Below, piece after piece: positions 1 to 9,676 of a DNA stretch of 64,000 nt. Below the pieces are notes generated by a model that did not search any database, was not told the DNA's origin, and saw nothing but the letters and a program-made list of their open reading frames with translations. Source of the stretch: CAZAMP01 sp964486455 (GTDB lineage: Bacteria > Eisenbacteria > RBG-16-71-46 > CAZAMP01); contig CAZAMP010000019.1 in the NCBI GenBank assembly GCA_964486455.1, forward strand, positions 1 through 64,000. Reading direction: 5' to 3'. Position 1 is the first letter of the stretch. Each line of letters opens with the position of its first letter. The position numbers were made by a program, and so were the translations under genes.

Positions 1-363
1 CGTGTCATCGGCAAGACGTTCTTCGCGGTGTACGGCGGACGAATAGTCAACATTCATCCCTCGCTCCTCCCGTCGTTTCGCGGCCTTCACGGCCAGCGAC
101 AGGCGCTGGAGGCGGGCGTGAAAATCGCGGGCTGTTCGGTTCATTTCGTCATCCCGGAGCTGGACGCCGGCCCGGTCATTGTTCAGGCCGCGGTGACCGT
201 CGCGGAGGACGACACGGAGGAGACTCTTTCGGAGCGAATCCTTGAGCAAGAGCACCGGATCTATCCCGAAGCGGTGCGGCTCATAGAAGAAGGGCGAACG
301 CGCATCGAAGGGGGTCGTGTACGGATCGCCGATGCGTCGGCCGCCGCTGGAGGGTCATCATGA
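1..363 (+). CDS. purN: Phosphoribosylglycinamide formyltransferase (PurN), 5'-truncated
   Basis: C-terminal 120 residues of PurN, which formylates GAR with 10-formyl-THF in purine synthesis. The frame is open from base 1, so the start lies upstream of the window. Visible family motifs are NIHPSLLPSF and, further on, the catalytic-loop ELDAGPVI with the conserved Asp. The usual loop GLHAHRQAL reads GLHGQRQAL here. The TGA stop overlaps the ATG of purC (ATGA), so the two are probably translationally coupled. An internal GTG at 28 is not the true start. Confidence 0.93.
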   Translation, partial: RVIGKTFFAVYGGRIVNIHPSLLPSFRGLHGQRQALEAGVKIAGCSVHFVIPELDAGPVIVQAAVTVAEDDTEETLSERILEQEHRIYPEAVRLIEEGRTRIEGGRVRIADASAAAGGSS

Positions 364-1274
364 CAGTCGGGACTCACGTTGAATACCCCGTCCCGGGACA
401 GACACCGGCGTACTCGGGCAAGGTTCGGGAAATCTACGATCTCGAGAACGAGCTCGTGATCGTGGCCACCGACCGGATTTCCGTCTATGACGTGATCTTG
501 CCCACGAGGATTCCGGACAAGGGCAAGATCTTGACATCGCTCTCGACGTACTGGTTCCGCGGGCTCGCGTCGGTGCTGCCAACGCACTTCATCACGAGCG
601 ATCTTAGCGAGTTCCCTGATCCGTTTCGCTCAGTTCCCGAGCTCGAAGGGCGCTCGATGCTGGTGCGAAAGGCGAAGCGTCTTGATGTCGAATGCATCAT
701 CCGTGGATACCTCGCGGGGAGTGGCCTCCGCGACTATCGGCGCGAAGGGGTTGTGTCGGGAGTTCGTCTCCCCGCCGGCCTAGAGCCATATCAGCAGCTG
801 CCGGAGCCGATCTTCACGCCATCGACCAAGGCCGAGTCGGGACACGACGAGCCCATCAGCTTCGATCAGACGGCCGACCTGATCGGAGTCGGGAATGCGG
901 AGAAGCTGAGAGACCTCAGCCTGCAGATCTACACGCTGGCGTCCGGCCACGCGCGTGAGCGCGGCGTGATCATTGCGGACACGAAGTTCGAGTTCGGCAT
1001 CGTCGACGGTGAAATCATCGTGATCGACGAGGTGCTGACGCCCGACTCGTCGCGGTTTTGGGATCTCGAGAGCTACCAGGTCGGGCAGGAGCCGGACCCG
1101 ATGGACAAGCAATACGTGAGAAACCTTGTCGACACGCTCGGGTGGGATCATAGTCCGCCGCCGCCTTCGCTCGACGACAAGGCGGTCGCACAGACGCTGG
1201 AACGCTACAGAACGGCCGTTGAGCGGATCACACGGCATGAGCCGGCTCCACAGTGGGGAGGGGCGACGTCATGA
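360..1274 (+). CDS. purC: SAICAR synthase (PurC)
   Basis: 304-residue phosphoribosylaminoimidazole-succinocarboxamide synthase, joining CAIR and aspartate with ATP. Family signatures are GKVREIYDL near the N-terminus, VECIIRGYLAGSG near residue 110, IADTKFEFG and IDEVLTPDSSRFW. The length matches the longer (about 300 aa) PurC type rather than the 237-aa enterobacterial form. It starts inside the purN stop and its own stop overlaps the purH start, giving a tight purN-purC-purH operon. Confidence 0.96.
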   Translation: MTVGTHVEYPVPGQTPAYSGKVREIYDLENELVIVATDRISVYDVILPTRIPDKGKILTSLSTYWFRGLASVLPTHFITSDLSEFPDPFRSVPELEGRSMLVRKAKRLDVECIIRGYLAGSGLRDYRREGVVSGVRLPAGLEPYQQLPEPIFTPSTKAESGHDEPISFDQTADLIGVGNAEKLRDLSLQIYTLASGHARERGVIIADTKFEFGIVDGEIIVIDEVLTPDSSRFWDLESYQVGQEPDPMDKQYVRNLVDTLGWDHSPPPPSLDDKAVAQTLERYRTAVERITRHEPAPQWGGATS

Positions 1275-2869
1275 CGGTCGATCGCGTGCCGGTTCTCCGG
1301 GCCCTGCTCTCGGTGAGTGACAAGCGCGGGCTGGAAACGTTCGCCGCCGCGCTCGCCGAGCGCAACGTGGAGATCATCTCGACTGGTGGGAGCGCGCGGG
1401 CGATCGAGGGCGCGGGAGTCCCCGTTCGACGCGTTTCGGACCTGACAGGTTTTCCGGAAATACTCGACGGTCGGGTCAAGACGCTTCATCCGAGCATCCA
1501 CGGCGGTATTCTCTTCCGACGGGATCGGACCGATGACGCGGCGACACTGAAGGACCACGGGATAGACCCGATCGATCTTGTGGCCGTGAACCTCTATCCG
1601 TTCGAAGAGGCGTCGCGCCGACCGGGCATCTCGATGCACGAGCTCCTGGAGGAGATCGATATCGGTGGACCGACGCTACTGCGGGCCGCCGCCAAGAACT
1701 GGCCCGATGTCGTGGTTGTCTGTGACCCGTCCGACTACGAGACGGTCATCGCGGAACTCGCCGAAGGCGGAGTGACCGCCGAGACAAGACGACGTCTGGC
1801 GACGGCGGCGTTTCAGCGCTGTGAGGCGTACAACAAGGCGATCGCCGAAACGCTCGCGTTGCAGGGGGCCGAGGACGGCGCCGGCGGCGCCGAGTGGCCC
1901 GCCGGCCGGGTGAGCAGGTGGACACTGTCCCAGTCGCTCAGATACGGCGAAAACCCTCACCAAGGCGCCGCGTTCTATGTTCCGCGAGGCGCGGATCCGT
2001 TCGCGCTTGGCGGGGTCACCAAGCTTCAGGGAAAGGCGATCTCGTACAATAACCTTCTGGACCTGGACTCCGCATGTCGTCTCGTCCGCTCGTTCCGAGC
2101 GCCGGCGGCCGTGGTCGTCAAGCACCGCAATCCATGCGGGGCTGGCGTGGGCAACACCCTCCTGGACGCGTTCCGCAAGGCGTGGGCGGGCGACGGCCTT
2201 TCGGCGTTTGGTGGCGTCATCGCGCTCCGAGGGTGCGTCGATGGCGAGCTGGCAGCGGCGATCGCGAAGAACTTCGTTGAGGTGGTAGCGGCCGAATCGT
2301 TTTCGGAGGATGCTCGTTCCGTCTTCTCCAAGAAGAAGAGCCTGCGCTTGCTCGAGTCCCCGGCACTGGCGGCTGAGAAGCCGGCTCGGTGGGAGACCGA
2401 TGCCGAGACGCGCACGGTTTCGGGTGGTCTTCTCATTCAGGCGTGTGACAAGCCAGAGGCGCTCGATGAGTCATGGGAGCCTCGAGTGGTCACTCGCCGA
2501 GAGCCCACGGAGGAGGAGCGGGCGGCGCTGTTCTTCGCCTGGCAGGTGTGTCGCTTCGTCATCTCGAATGCCATTGTTTTCACGACCGCCGATCGAACAC
2601 TCGGAATCGGCTCCGGACAGACGAGTCGCGTCGATGCCGTGAAGGTGGCGATCATGAAGGCGGCGCGCGAACAACACGACTTACGCGGATCGGTCATGGC
2701 TTCGGACGCGTTCTTCCCGTTCTCCGATTCGGTGGAGGAAGCCGCCAAAGTCGGGTGCACCGGCGTCGTCCAACCGGGCGGCTCGCGACGCGACCAGGAC
2801 AGCATAGACGCCGCCGACGCCGCCGGGATGACCATGGTGTTCACAGGCCGTCGAGCGTTCCGACACTAG
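1271..2869 (+). CDS. purH: Bifunctional AICAR transformylase / IMP cyclohydrolase (PurH)
   Basis: 532 residues carrying out the last two steps to IMP. The N-terminal MGS-like cyclohydrolase domain is seen in ALLSVSDK, STGGSARAI and GRVKTLHPSIHGG. The transformylase domain shows SLRYGENPHQ, KHRNPCG and SGQTSRVDAV. I chose ATG 1271 because it overlaps the purC stop (ATGA) and follows GGAGGGG at 1256-1262. An upstream ATG at 1253 would add six unlikely residues. The neighbouring genes agree with the function. Confidence 0.96.
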   Translation: MTVDRVPVLRALLSVSDKRGLETFAAALAERNVEIISTGGSARAIEGAGVPVRRVSDLTGFPEILDGRVKTLHPSIHGGILFRRDRTDDAATLKDHGIDPIDLVAVNLYPFEEASRRPGISMHELLEEIDIGGPTLLRAAAKNWPDVVVVCDPSDYETVIAELAEGGVTAETRRRLATAAFQRCEAYNKAIAETLALQGAEDGAGGAEWPAGRVSRWTLSQSLRYGENPHQGAAFYVPRGADPFALGGVTKLQGKAISYNNLLDLDSACRLVRSFRAPAAVVVKHRNPCGAGVGNTLLDAFRKAWAGDGLSAFGGVIALRGCVDGELAAAIAKNFVEVVAAESFSEDARSVFSKKKSLRLLESPALAAEKPARWETDAETRTVSGGLLIQACDKPEALDESWEPRVVTRREPTEEERAALFFAWQVCRFVISNAIVFTTADRTLGIGSGQTSRVDAVKVAIMKAAREQHDLRGSVMASDAFFPFSDSVEEAAKVGCTGVVQPGGSRRDQDSIDAADAAGMTMVFTGRRAFRH

Positions 2870-2927
2870 CCTGCCGGGCACATCAGGCTGACCGCGGCGC
2901 CATGACGCGCAACACGTGGAGGAGAGG

Positions 2928-4472
2928 GTGATCGATCATCGTTCCCGGGTACTCATTCTCGATTTCGGCTCGCAGTACAATCAGCTCATCGCGCGCCGGG
3001 TCCGGGAGCTGGGGGTCTATTCCGAAGTCCATCCCTATGACTGGCCGATCGACGCCATTCGGGAGTTCGGACCGGGGGCGATCGTGCTCTCCGGCGGCCC
3101 CGCTTCGGTCACAGGAGACCGTCCCATGCTCCCCGCCGACGGCCTGTTGGAGCTGGGTGTCCCTATTCTCGGCATCTGCTACGGAATGCAGGTGCTCACT
3201 CGTCTCTTGGGGGGGGATGTTCACCGCTCGACGCGACGCGAGTATGGGCGATCGATGCTCCGCTTGGAGACCGAGTCGCGTCTCTTCTCCGAGGTTGCGC
3301 GGCCGTTTCAGGCATGGATGAGCCATGGGGATTCCGTAACCCGCCTGCCGGATGGATTCCGTCTGGTCGCGAGCACGGACGATTGCGCCGTGGCCGCGGC
3401 CTGTGATGAAGGCGAGCGAATCCACATGATTCAGTTTCACCCCGAGGTGGCGCACACGCCGCAGGGTAGGCTTCTGATCAAGAACTTCCTTTTCGAAATC
3501 GCAGGCCTGGCGCCGGATTGGAACATGAAAGGCTTCGTTGAGGCGGCCACCGACGAAATCCGTGCTCGCGTGGGGTCCGATAGGGTGTTGTGCGCGCTGA
3601 GCGGCGGAGTGGACTCATCGGTGACCGCGACGCTCATGCACCGCGCCATTGGCGACCAACTGGTCTGTGTCTTCGTCGATCACGGTCTCCTTCGACTGAA
3701 CGAGGGGGACGAAGTGATGGAACTTCTCGGCACGAAACACCATCTCACTATCAGGCGGGTGAATGCGGCCGACCGGTTCCTCAAGAAGCTCGAAGGGGTG
3801 GAGGATCCGGAGAAGAAGCGCCGCATCATCGGCAACGAGTTCATCGCGGTGTTCGAGGAGGAATCGGAGAAGCTCGACGGGATCACGATACTCGCGCAGG
3901 GGACGCTCTATCCGGACGTGATCGAATCGATCTCGACCCGTGGTCCTTCAGCAACCATCAAGACGCACCACAATGTCGGTGGATTGCCGGAGCGTATGCA
4001 TCTGAAGCTCATCGAGCCGCTCAGAGAGCTCTTCAAAGACGAGGTGCGTGAGGTCGGAACGGTTCTGGGGATCGACGCTGAGATCCTCGGACGGCATCCG
4101 TTCCCGGGACCGGGACTGGCCGTCCGCATTGTCGGAGACGTTTCCAGGGAGCGCATCCGGATGCTGCAGGAGGCCGACGCGGTATTCATTCAAGAGCTTC
4201 GCGAGCGTGATCTCTACGATGAGATCTGGCAGGCGTTCGCCGTGCTTCTTCCCGTACGAAGCGTTGGCGTGATGGGCGATGAGCGCACATACGAGCACGT
4301 GGTCGCGCTACGAGCCGTCACGTCGACCGATGGGATGACGGCGGATTGGGCTGAGATCCCGCGCGATGATCTGGCGCGGATCTCCAACCGGATCGTGAAC
4401 GAGGTTCACGGCGTCAATCGCGTCGTCTACGACATCAGCTCCAAGCCGCCCGCGACGATCGAGTGGGAATAG
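2928..4472 (+). CDS. guaA: GMP synthase, glutamine-hydrolysing (GuaA)
   Basis: 514 residues converting XMP to GMP. The class I glutamine amidotransferase domain shows ILDFGSQYN, the nucleophile region GICYGMQ and FHPEV. The ATP pyrophosphatase P-loop is LSGGVDSSV, and the C-terminal dimerisation domain ends KPPATIEWE as in the family. GTG 2928 is preferred because GGAGGAG (2918-2924) lies just before it; a GTG at 2916 would overlap that ribosome-binding site. It is 58 nt after purH, probably in the same transcript. Confidence 0.95.
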   Translation: MIDHRSRVLILDFGSQYNQLIARRVRELGVYSEVHPYDWPIDAIREFGPGAIVLSGGPASVTGDRPMLPADGLLELGVPILGICYGMQVLTRLLGGDVHRSTRREYGRSMLRLETESRLFSEVARPFQAWMSHGDSVTRLPDGFRLVASTDDCAVAAACDEGERIHMIQFHPEVAHTPQGRLLIKNFLFEIAGLAPDWNMKGFVEAATDEIRARVGSDRVLCALSGGVDSSVTATLMHRAIGDQLVCVFVDHGLLRLNEGDEVMELLGTKHHLTIRRVNAADRFLKKLEGVEDPEKKRRIIGNEFIAVFEEESEKLDGITILAQGTLYPDVIESISTRGPSATIKTHHNVGGLPERMHLKLIEPLRELFKDEVREVGTVLGIDAEILGRHPFPGPGLAVRIVGDVSRERIRMLQEADAVFIQELRERDLYDEIWQAFAVLLPVRSVGVMGDERTYEHVVALRAVTSTDGMTADWAEIPRDDLARISNRIVNEVHGVNRVVYDISSKPPATIEWE

Positions 4473-4493
4473 CTGCCGCCGGAGGCGAGCGCG

Positions 4494-7310
4494 ATGCGCG
4501 CAATCTTGGGGTTCGCAGTTCTGGCCGCCGTCTTGGCGGGTCCGCACGCCGGAGCGTTCGTCCCGCCTGCTCCTGAAGCGGGGTTTTCTCCACTTCCCGC
4601 CGCAGACCTTACGGCAAGTGCCAGGGCGCGGGGTGCGACGTCCGGTCCGGTGACGCTTCGTGGCGCGGTGGGTGAGACACGCGCGTTGGTTCTTCTGGTC
4701 GAGTTCGCGGACACGACATTCGACGCCGTCTCGCATCCGCCGGCACACTTCGACTCCCTGCTTTTCGGGCGCGCAACGACGAGCGTGCGCGAATTCTACG
4801 ATGAGATCTCGCTGAGCACGTATTCGCTCGTCGGTGATGTTCACGGGCTCGTACGTCTCAACAAACCGATCCGGACCTACACCGGTCAAGGTCAATGTGA
4901 CGGGTGCTTTCTCGGCATCGGCGACTACCCCTACAACAGCCAACGCTTGGTCGAGGATCTCGTCTCGCTGGTCAATCCGGGCATCGACTTCGGCCTCTAC
5001 GACGGTGACGGGGACGGGATCGTGGATCTTCTCTTCGTCGTGCACTCGGGCGCCGCGTACGAAGACACGGGCGACCCGAGACTGTTCCAATCCCACCAAT
5101 GGCATACCGTGAACGAACCCACACCGGACGGCGTGCGCGTCAGTTCGTACGTGTTCATGTCGGAGTGGAGCGGCCTGGGTGGCTTTGCACACGAGATGGG
5201 GCATCTATTCGGTGCGCCGGATCTCTATGACTTAGGTACGCAGGGCGAAGGCCTCGGTGATTGGTCACTCATGGCCCGCGGCGCGAGACTAGGGCAGCCG
5301 ATGGACTCCAATCCCGCCCATCCCGATCCATGGACGCGCTGCCTCTTCGGCTTCGCCGATCCCGTGACCGACCCGATCGACGGGCTGGACGGCACCGTCG
5401 CCCTGAGACCGGTGGAAAGCGGCGGGCGGATTCTGAAGCTCTGGCGGGAGAAGCGTCCGGGCACGGAGTACTTTCTGCTGGAACACCGGCGCCGCGACGC
5501 CGGGACCTTCGATCAGGCGCTTCCCGGCGAAGGCCTCCTCATCTATCACGTCGACGACACCGTTCCGACGAACAACAACCAGTTTCGGTATCACGTCGCC
5601 GTGGAGCAGGCGGACGGTCTCTTCGATCTGGAGGTCGGGAACGGCAACACGGGGGACGGGGGTGATCCGTACCCGGGATCCACCGGCAACACGCGCTTCG
5701 ACTCGACGAGCGCTCCGGATTCGAGACGCTACGACGGAGACCCCTCCGGCGTTTCCGTGACGGGGATTGCCGAGGGCGTGGACGAAATCGTGTTCGATCT
5801 CGCGCTGGCCGATGGGCCGGGCCTCGAGATCGTGGCGACCGATCTCCGCGAGCTCGTTGGGAACGGGGATCTCAGGCCGGAAGCCGGCGAACAGTGGTCG
5901 CTTGATATCGTGATCGAGAATCGCGGTTTGGACTCGGGCGCGACCGCGCTCACGCCGAGGCCGGGACGGGACGGCATCACAATCGAGCCGGCCTCTCTGC
6001 AGATCGACGCGATGCCTACGGGGGCGATCGAAAGTCACGCGGGTGTCTTCGCTCTGTCGATCTCCGACACGATCCGGACAGACCCGTTCGAGATTCCGAT
6101 CCGGTTCGTCTTCTCCGAAGAGGGTGAAGCCGACTCATCCAACGTCGTCCTCGTGGGCGGGACCGTCTTTGGGGCGGACCAGTCGTTCGACTCGGGTCAG
6201 GGAAACTGGTTTCACCATCGCGTCGGGTTCGGGGCCGTCGATCCGTGGCATCGCTCGACGGCGAGAGCGTCGGATGGAAGCCACGCGATGAAATGCGGGG
6301 ACGCGTCGGGTCAGGACTATCCGGACAGCATCGACGCGGTTCTCGTCTCGCCGCCGCTTCTCCTGGGAGCGGGATCCGTGCTTCGTTGGAGCGACTGGAT
6401 GAATGCGGAGGAGGCGCCACCGAGCGACGCGTTCGATGGAGGACGCATCGAGATCTCGACCGACAAGCAGACGTGGAGCGTTGTGGAACCGGAAGGCGGA
6501 TACACACACCAGCCGATCGCGAACGCCACGTTCGATCTCTTTGATCATCCACTTTTCAGCGGGTACAGCGGCGGGTGGCGCGATCTTTCCGCCGACCTCT
6601 CCGCGTACGACGGGAAGACCGTGTGGGTGAGGTTTCGATTTGCCAGCAACCGGGATGCGTACGGCGACGGTCGACTCTTCGAAGGATGGTATGTTGACGA
6701 CATTCGGCTCGAGACGAACGGTGACGATGTCGCGTTTCATCTCTTCACGCCGAGTGACGTGGATGGGAAGGTGACGCTTCGCCTTTCCCTGGTCGAAAAC
6801 GTTCGCCCGTTCGACGGCGTCGTCGTCGCGGATCGGACGCGCGTCGACGGAGGAGGTGCTCCGCTGGGGGCGTCCGTGCATCTCGGCGAATGGTCCGTAT
6901 CCGGTGACACGCTGTTGACGGTAGTTGACGAGGGGCCGCTGATTGGCGAATTCAACCGCTACCGCATACTGTCCCGTGAGAGCGGCACCGAAGTGGAGCG
7001 CGCGACGCGGACGATCTTCATTACGCGATCGCACGGGCCGGCGGTTGTCGTGAGCGCCGGACCGCATCCGTTCGTGCCCGCGAGCTCGCCGTTCAGAATA
7101 GTCGTCGACCCGGCCGGTCGGACATCCCCCGTCTGTACGATCTACGATCTGGCCGGTCGCCGCGTGGCCCGTCTCGCCGGCCGGTCAGGCGGTGGCGGCC
7201 TGGTCGTCATGGAGTGGAACGGTCGCGACGAGAGCGGCAGGCGCAACTCTTCGGGCGTCTATTTCTATCGTCTCGATGGATCGATCGGTCGCGTTACCCT
7301 GTTACGTTGA
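4494..7310 (+). CDS. Secreted M6-family metalloprotease with C-terminal FlgD-like/sorting domain
   Basis: 938 residues. An N-terminal hydrophobic signal peptide (about 1-22) ends near GPHAGA. An immune-inhibitor-A-like M6 metalloprotease domain carries the zinc motif HEMGH at residues 233-237, extended as HExxHxxGAPD. Asp-rich segments such as DGDGDGIVD may bind calcium. A jelly-roll-like region (about 560-760, 'GGRIEISTD', 'FEGWYVDDI') follows. The last about 75 residues (VCTIYDLAGRRVARL ... SSGVYFYRL) look like the FlgD-Ig/T9SS type A sorting-like domain seen on exported proteins of FCB lineages. The substrate is unknown; a nutritional extracellular protease is likely. It begins 21 nt after guaA, with only a moderate ribosome site (GGAGG at 4480-4484). 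Confidence 0.88.
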   Translation: MRAILGFAVLAAVLAGPHAGAFVPPAPEAGFSPLPAADLTASARARGATSGPVTLRGAVGETRALVLLVEFADTTFDAVSHPPAHFDSLLFGRATTSVREFYDEISLSTYSLVGDVHGLVRLNKPIRTYTGQGQCDGCFLGIGDYPYNSQRLVEDLVSLVNPGIDFGLYDGDGDGIVDLLFVVHSGAAYEDTGDPRLFQSHQWHTVNEPTPDGVRVSSYVFMSEWSGLGGFAHEMGHLFGAPDLYDLGTQGEGLGDWSLMARGARLGQPMDSNPAHPDPWTRCLFGFADPVTDPIDGLDGTVALRPVESGGRILKLWREKRPGTEYFLLEHRRRDAGTFDQALPGEGLLIYHVDDTVPTNNNQFRYHVAVEQADGLFDLEVGNGNTGDGGDPYPGSTGNTRFDSTSAPDSRRYDGDPSGVSVTGIAEGVDEIVFDLALADGPGLEIVATDLRELVGNGDLRPEAGEQWSLDIVIENRGLDSGATALTPRPGRDGITIEPASLQIDAMPTGAIESHAGVFALSISDTIRTDPFEIPIRFVFSEEGEADSSNVVLVGGTVFGADQSFDSGQGNWFHHRVGFGAVDPWHRSTARASDGSHAMKCGDASGQDYPDSIDAVLVSPPLLLGAGSVLRWSDWMNAEEAPPSDAFDGGRIEISTDKQTWSVVEPEGGYTHQPIANATFDLFDHPLFSGYSGGWRDLSADLSAYDGKTVWVRFRFASNRDAYGDGRLFEGWYVDDIRLETNGDDVAFHLFTPSDVDGKVTLRLSLVENVRPFDGVVVADRTRVDGGGAPLGASVHLGEWSVSGDTLLTVVDEGPLIGEFNRYRILSRESGTEVERATRTIFITRSHGPAVVVSAGPHPFVPASSPFRIVVDPAGRTSPVCTIYDLAGRRVARLAGRSGGGGLVVMEWNGRDESGRRNSSGVYFYRLDGSIGRVTLLR

Positions 7311-7350
7311 GTCCAGGCCGGCACTAGAAGTGTTACGTCGCGGAGGCCAG

Positions 7351-9642
7351 ATGCATCGTGCCCACGTTTGTGCCAAGCGCATGATCCCCTACGGACTGTT
7401 CCTTCTGTGTTTCGCAACGGGTGCGTTCGGTGATCTCTCCGCGGCGTCGCTGGACGAGCGGATCGACGCGTTGCATGACGCCGTCGCCGGTCAAGAGCGC
7501 TGCTATGAGGCGGGCGATCTCGATGCGATCGAGTCGGCGGCCCATGACGTAGCGAACAGTCGCGAGACGTTGCTCGCGGCCGTGGAGAAGGGGACCCGGA
7601 AAGATCGTCCGGACTCGTCCCTTGCCACCGCGCTACGGCTACTGCTCATGACCGACGGAGAGCCGCCGCGCCTGTCGAAGCCCACGCACCTTCGTCCTTT
7701 TCTAGACAGTCCAGCCCGACGGATCGCCGCTGTCCTCGCGTTCGAGAGCGGAGACGCCGAGGGGGCACTTGCGCTTGTCGCCGGCGACCGGACCGAGTGG
7801 GCGGTGCTGATCAGGGGCGCGTCAAACAGAGCCCTTGGCCGGGATGACGCGGCCCGCCTCTCCTTCCGGCGCGCGATGAAATCGTCGAGTCGATTGGTGA
7901 GCCACATCGCTTTCGAAGCGGCGTTGGATGGAAGCCTGGGAGTCACGCACGCGGGTCGTGACGTCGTCATAAGGCTGATCAAGGATCTTCCGCTGAGGCG
8001 GTGGGAGCGGAGTCGCGCGCGGCGAGAGCTCGCGAGGCTCTTGGAGGCGCACCGCGACAGCGTAGCGGCCGCCCGGGAGTGGCGGTCGGTTCTGCGGTCG
8101 GCCGATACGGGTGAGGATCTCGCGGCATCCTGGAACGGTCTCGTGCGCATGACCACGTTCCCGACGAGGCACGACACGCTGACCGCGTGGGGCGCGGAGC
8201 TTCGCGCCGAACCGACCCGACTTGGTGAGATAGCGGATCGTCTTCTGAACGGACAATTCAACGAAGCGGTCTCGGACACTCTGCGCAAGGACGTGGCTAA
8301 TCGGCTCAGGAAACGCCGCGACTTCACGCGGGCCCGCGACCTCCTCCTGCCGATCGCGGGCGCGCCGGATCCCGTCCGTCGCGCGTCCGGTCAACTGGCA
8401 TTGGCGCGCATCGAACGCTCGAGCGGTGAGTGGATCCGCATGGTGAGCGCCTACGGCGCAGCCATGGGGGACTCTTTGCTCCGCGGGACGGCGCTCTTCG
8501 AGCTCGCGTGGGAGCACCATGTGGGTGACAGCCTCGAGAGCGCCAGGCGTCTCTACGCGCTTGCGGCGGACGAGAAGGCGAACGCGTTCGAGTGCGCCTT
8601 TCGCTCGGGGATCGCGGCGTTTCAGCTCGGGGCGATTGACGTTGCCCGAGGTGACTTCGCGCGGGCCGGCACGGTCGCGCGGAAGAATGGGTCGCGGGAG
8701 CGGGCGCTTTTCTGGGCGGAGCGGGGTCGGACGGAGACGGGAGACACATTTGCGGATAGTGCGCGCGACGAGAGCGTTCGCGAGAGAGATCGTGGACCCT
8801 ACGGATACATCGCCCGGGCGGTTTGCTCCGGCCTTCTGCCCGATTTGGGCGCGATCGGGTCACCGGGGGTACCTGATGCCGGATCGCGGGGGAGCGCGGG
8901 GACGCTTGAATCCACGGTGGCGGGTGGGGGACGCGATCGCTTCCTGGAGGCCGCCCTCGCCGGACGACTCGGGTATCGGCGCGCAGCGGTGCGCGAGCTC
9001 CGACGCGTGATCCACCGGCACCGAAAGGACAAAAACGAGGTTGCGCAGGTCGGTTTCGGTGCGCTCGCGCTGGGTTATCCAGAGGTCGCGCTACGTGCGG
9101 GGTTTCGTCTTCCCGCCGCGGAGCCGCGCGCGCAGCGCCTGCGCCATCCACCCGCGTACTTGATCGAGATCCAAAGGGGGCTCGACTCCGCCGGATCGAA
9201 GCTTGATCCCCTTCTCATCATGTCGTTGATGCGGCGGGAGTCGCTATTCAATCCCGAGGCCCGCAGCGCGGCCGACGCGTTGGGGCTGATGCAGCTTCTC
9301 GCCCAGACGGCGATCGAGGAGGCCAGGGACGCCCCCGGCGCTCGAGTCGACACCCTCCTGATCGATCGCGCCCTCTTCGAGCCCGCCATCAACCTGCGGC
9401 TCGGGCTCAGGCACTTTGTCGGCCTGGAGCGGGAGGAAGGTTTTCTGAAGGCGGTGGCCGCGTACAACGCAGGGATGGAAGCCGTGTACGGTTGGGGCGA
9501 ACCGGAGCCCGATCCCTGGCTCTGGATCGAGACGATCCCGTACCGAGAGACGCGTGGCTATCTGCGTGCGGTCATCGGAGGCTATCTGACCTACCGTCAT
9601 CTCTACCGCTCGTCGATTGACGACGATCCGGGCACGTGGTAG
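7351..9642 (+). CDS. Soluble lytic murein transglycosylase-like protein
   Basis: 763 residues. A signal peptide (hydrophobic PYGLFLLCFATGAFG) is followed by a long alpha-helical, TPR-like region (about 60-560), then a C-terminal SLT goose-lysozyme-like domain. The SLT motifs are LIMSLMRRES (catalytic Glu at 630), ADALGLMQL and AAYNAGMEAV. It should cleave peptidoglycan glycan strands in the periplasm. ATG 7351 has GGAGG at 7342-7346; a second ATG at 7381 is possible and would shorten the pre-signal segment. The architecture resembles E. coli Slt, although the N-terminal half is very divergent. Confidence 0.88.
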   Translation: MHRAHVCAKRMIPYGLFLLCFATGAFGDLSAASLDERIDALHDAVAGQERCYEAGDLDAIESAAHDVANSRETLLAAVEKGTRKDRPDSSLATALRLLLMTDGEPPRLSKPTHLRPFLDSPARRIAAVLAFESGDAEGALALVAGDRTEWAVLIRGASNRALGRDDAARLSFRRAMKSSSRLVSHIAFEAALDGSLGVTHAGRDVVIRLIKDLPLRRWERSRARRELARLLEAHRDSVAAAREWRSVLRSADTGEDLAASWNGLVRMTTFPTRHDTLTAWGAELRAEPTRLGEIADRLLNGQFNEAVSDTLRKDVANRLRKRRDFTRARDLLLPIAGAPDPVRRASGQLALARIERSSGEWIRMVSAYGAAMGDSLLRGTALFELAWEHHVGDSLESARRLYALAADEKANAFECAFRSGIAAFQLGAIDVARGDFARAGTVARKNGSRERALFWAERGRTETGDTFADSARDESVRERDRGPYGYIARAVCSGLLPDLGAIGSPGVPDAGSRGSAGTLESTVAGGGRDRFLEAALAGRLGYRRAAVRELRRVIHRHRKDKNEVAQVGFGALALGYPEVALRAGFRLPAAEPRAQRLRHPPAYLIEIQRGLDSAGSKLDPLLIMSLMRRESLFNPEARSAADALGLMQLLAQTAIEEARDAPGARVDTLLIDRALFEPAINLRLGLRHFVGLEREEGFLKAVAAYNAGMEAVYGWGEPEPDPWLWIETIPYRETRGYLRAVIGGYLTYRHLYRSSIDDDPGTW

Positions 9643-9676
9643 ATGCAGAGGATCACCGAACGGAAGTGAGGCCAGA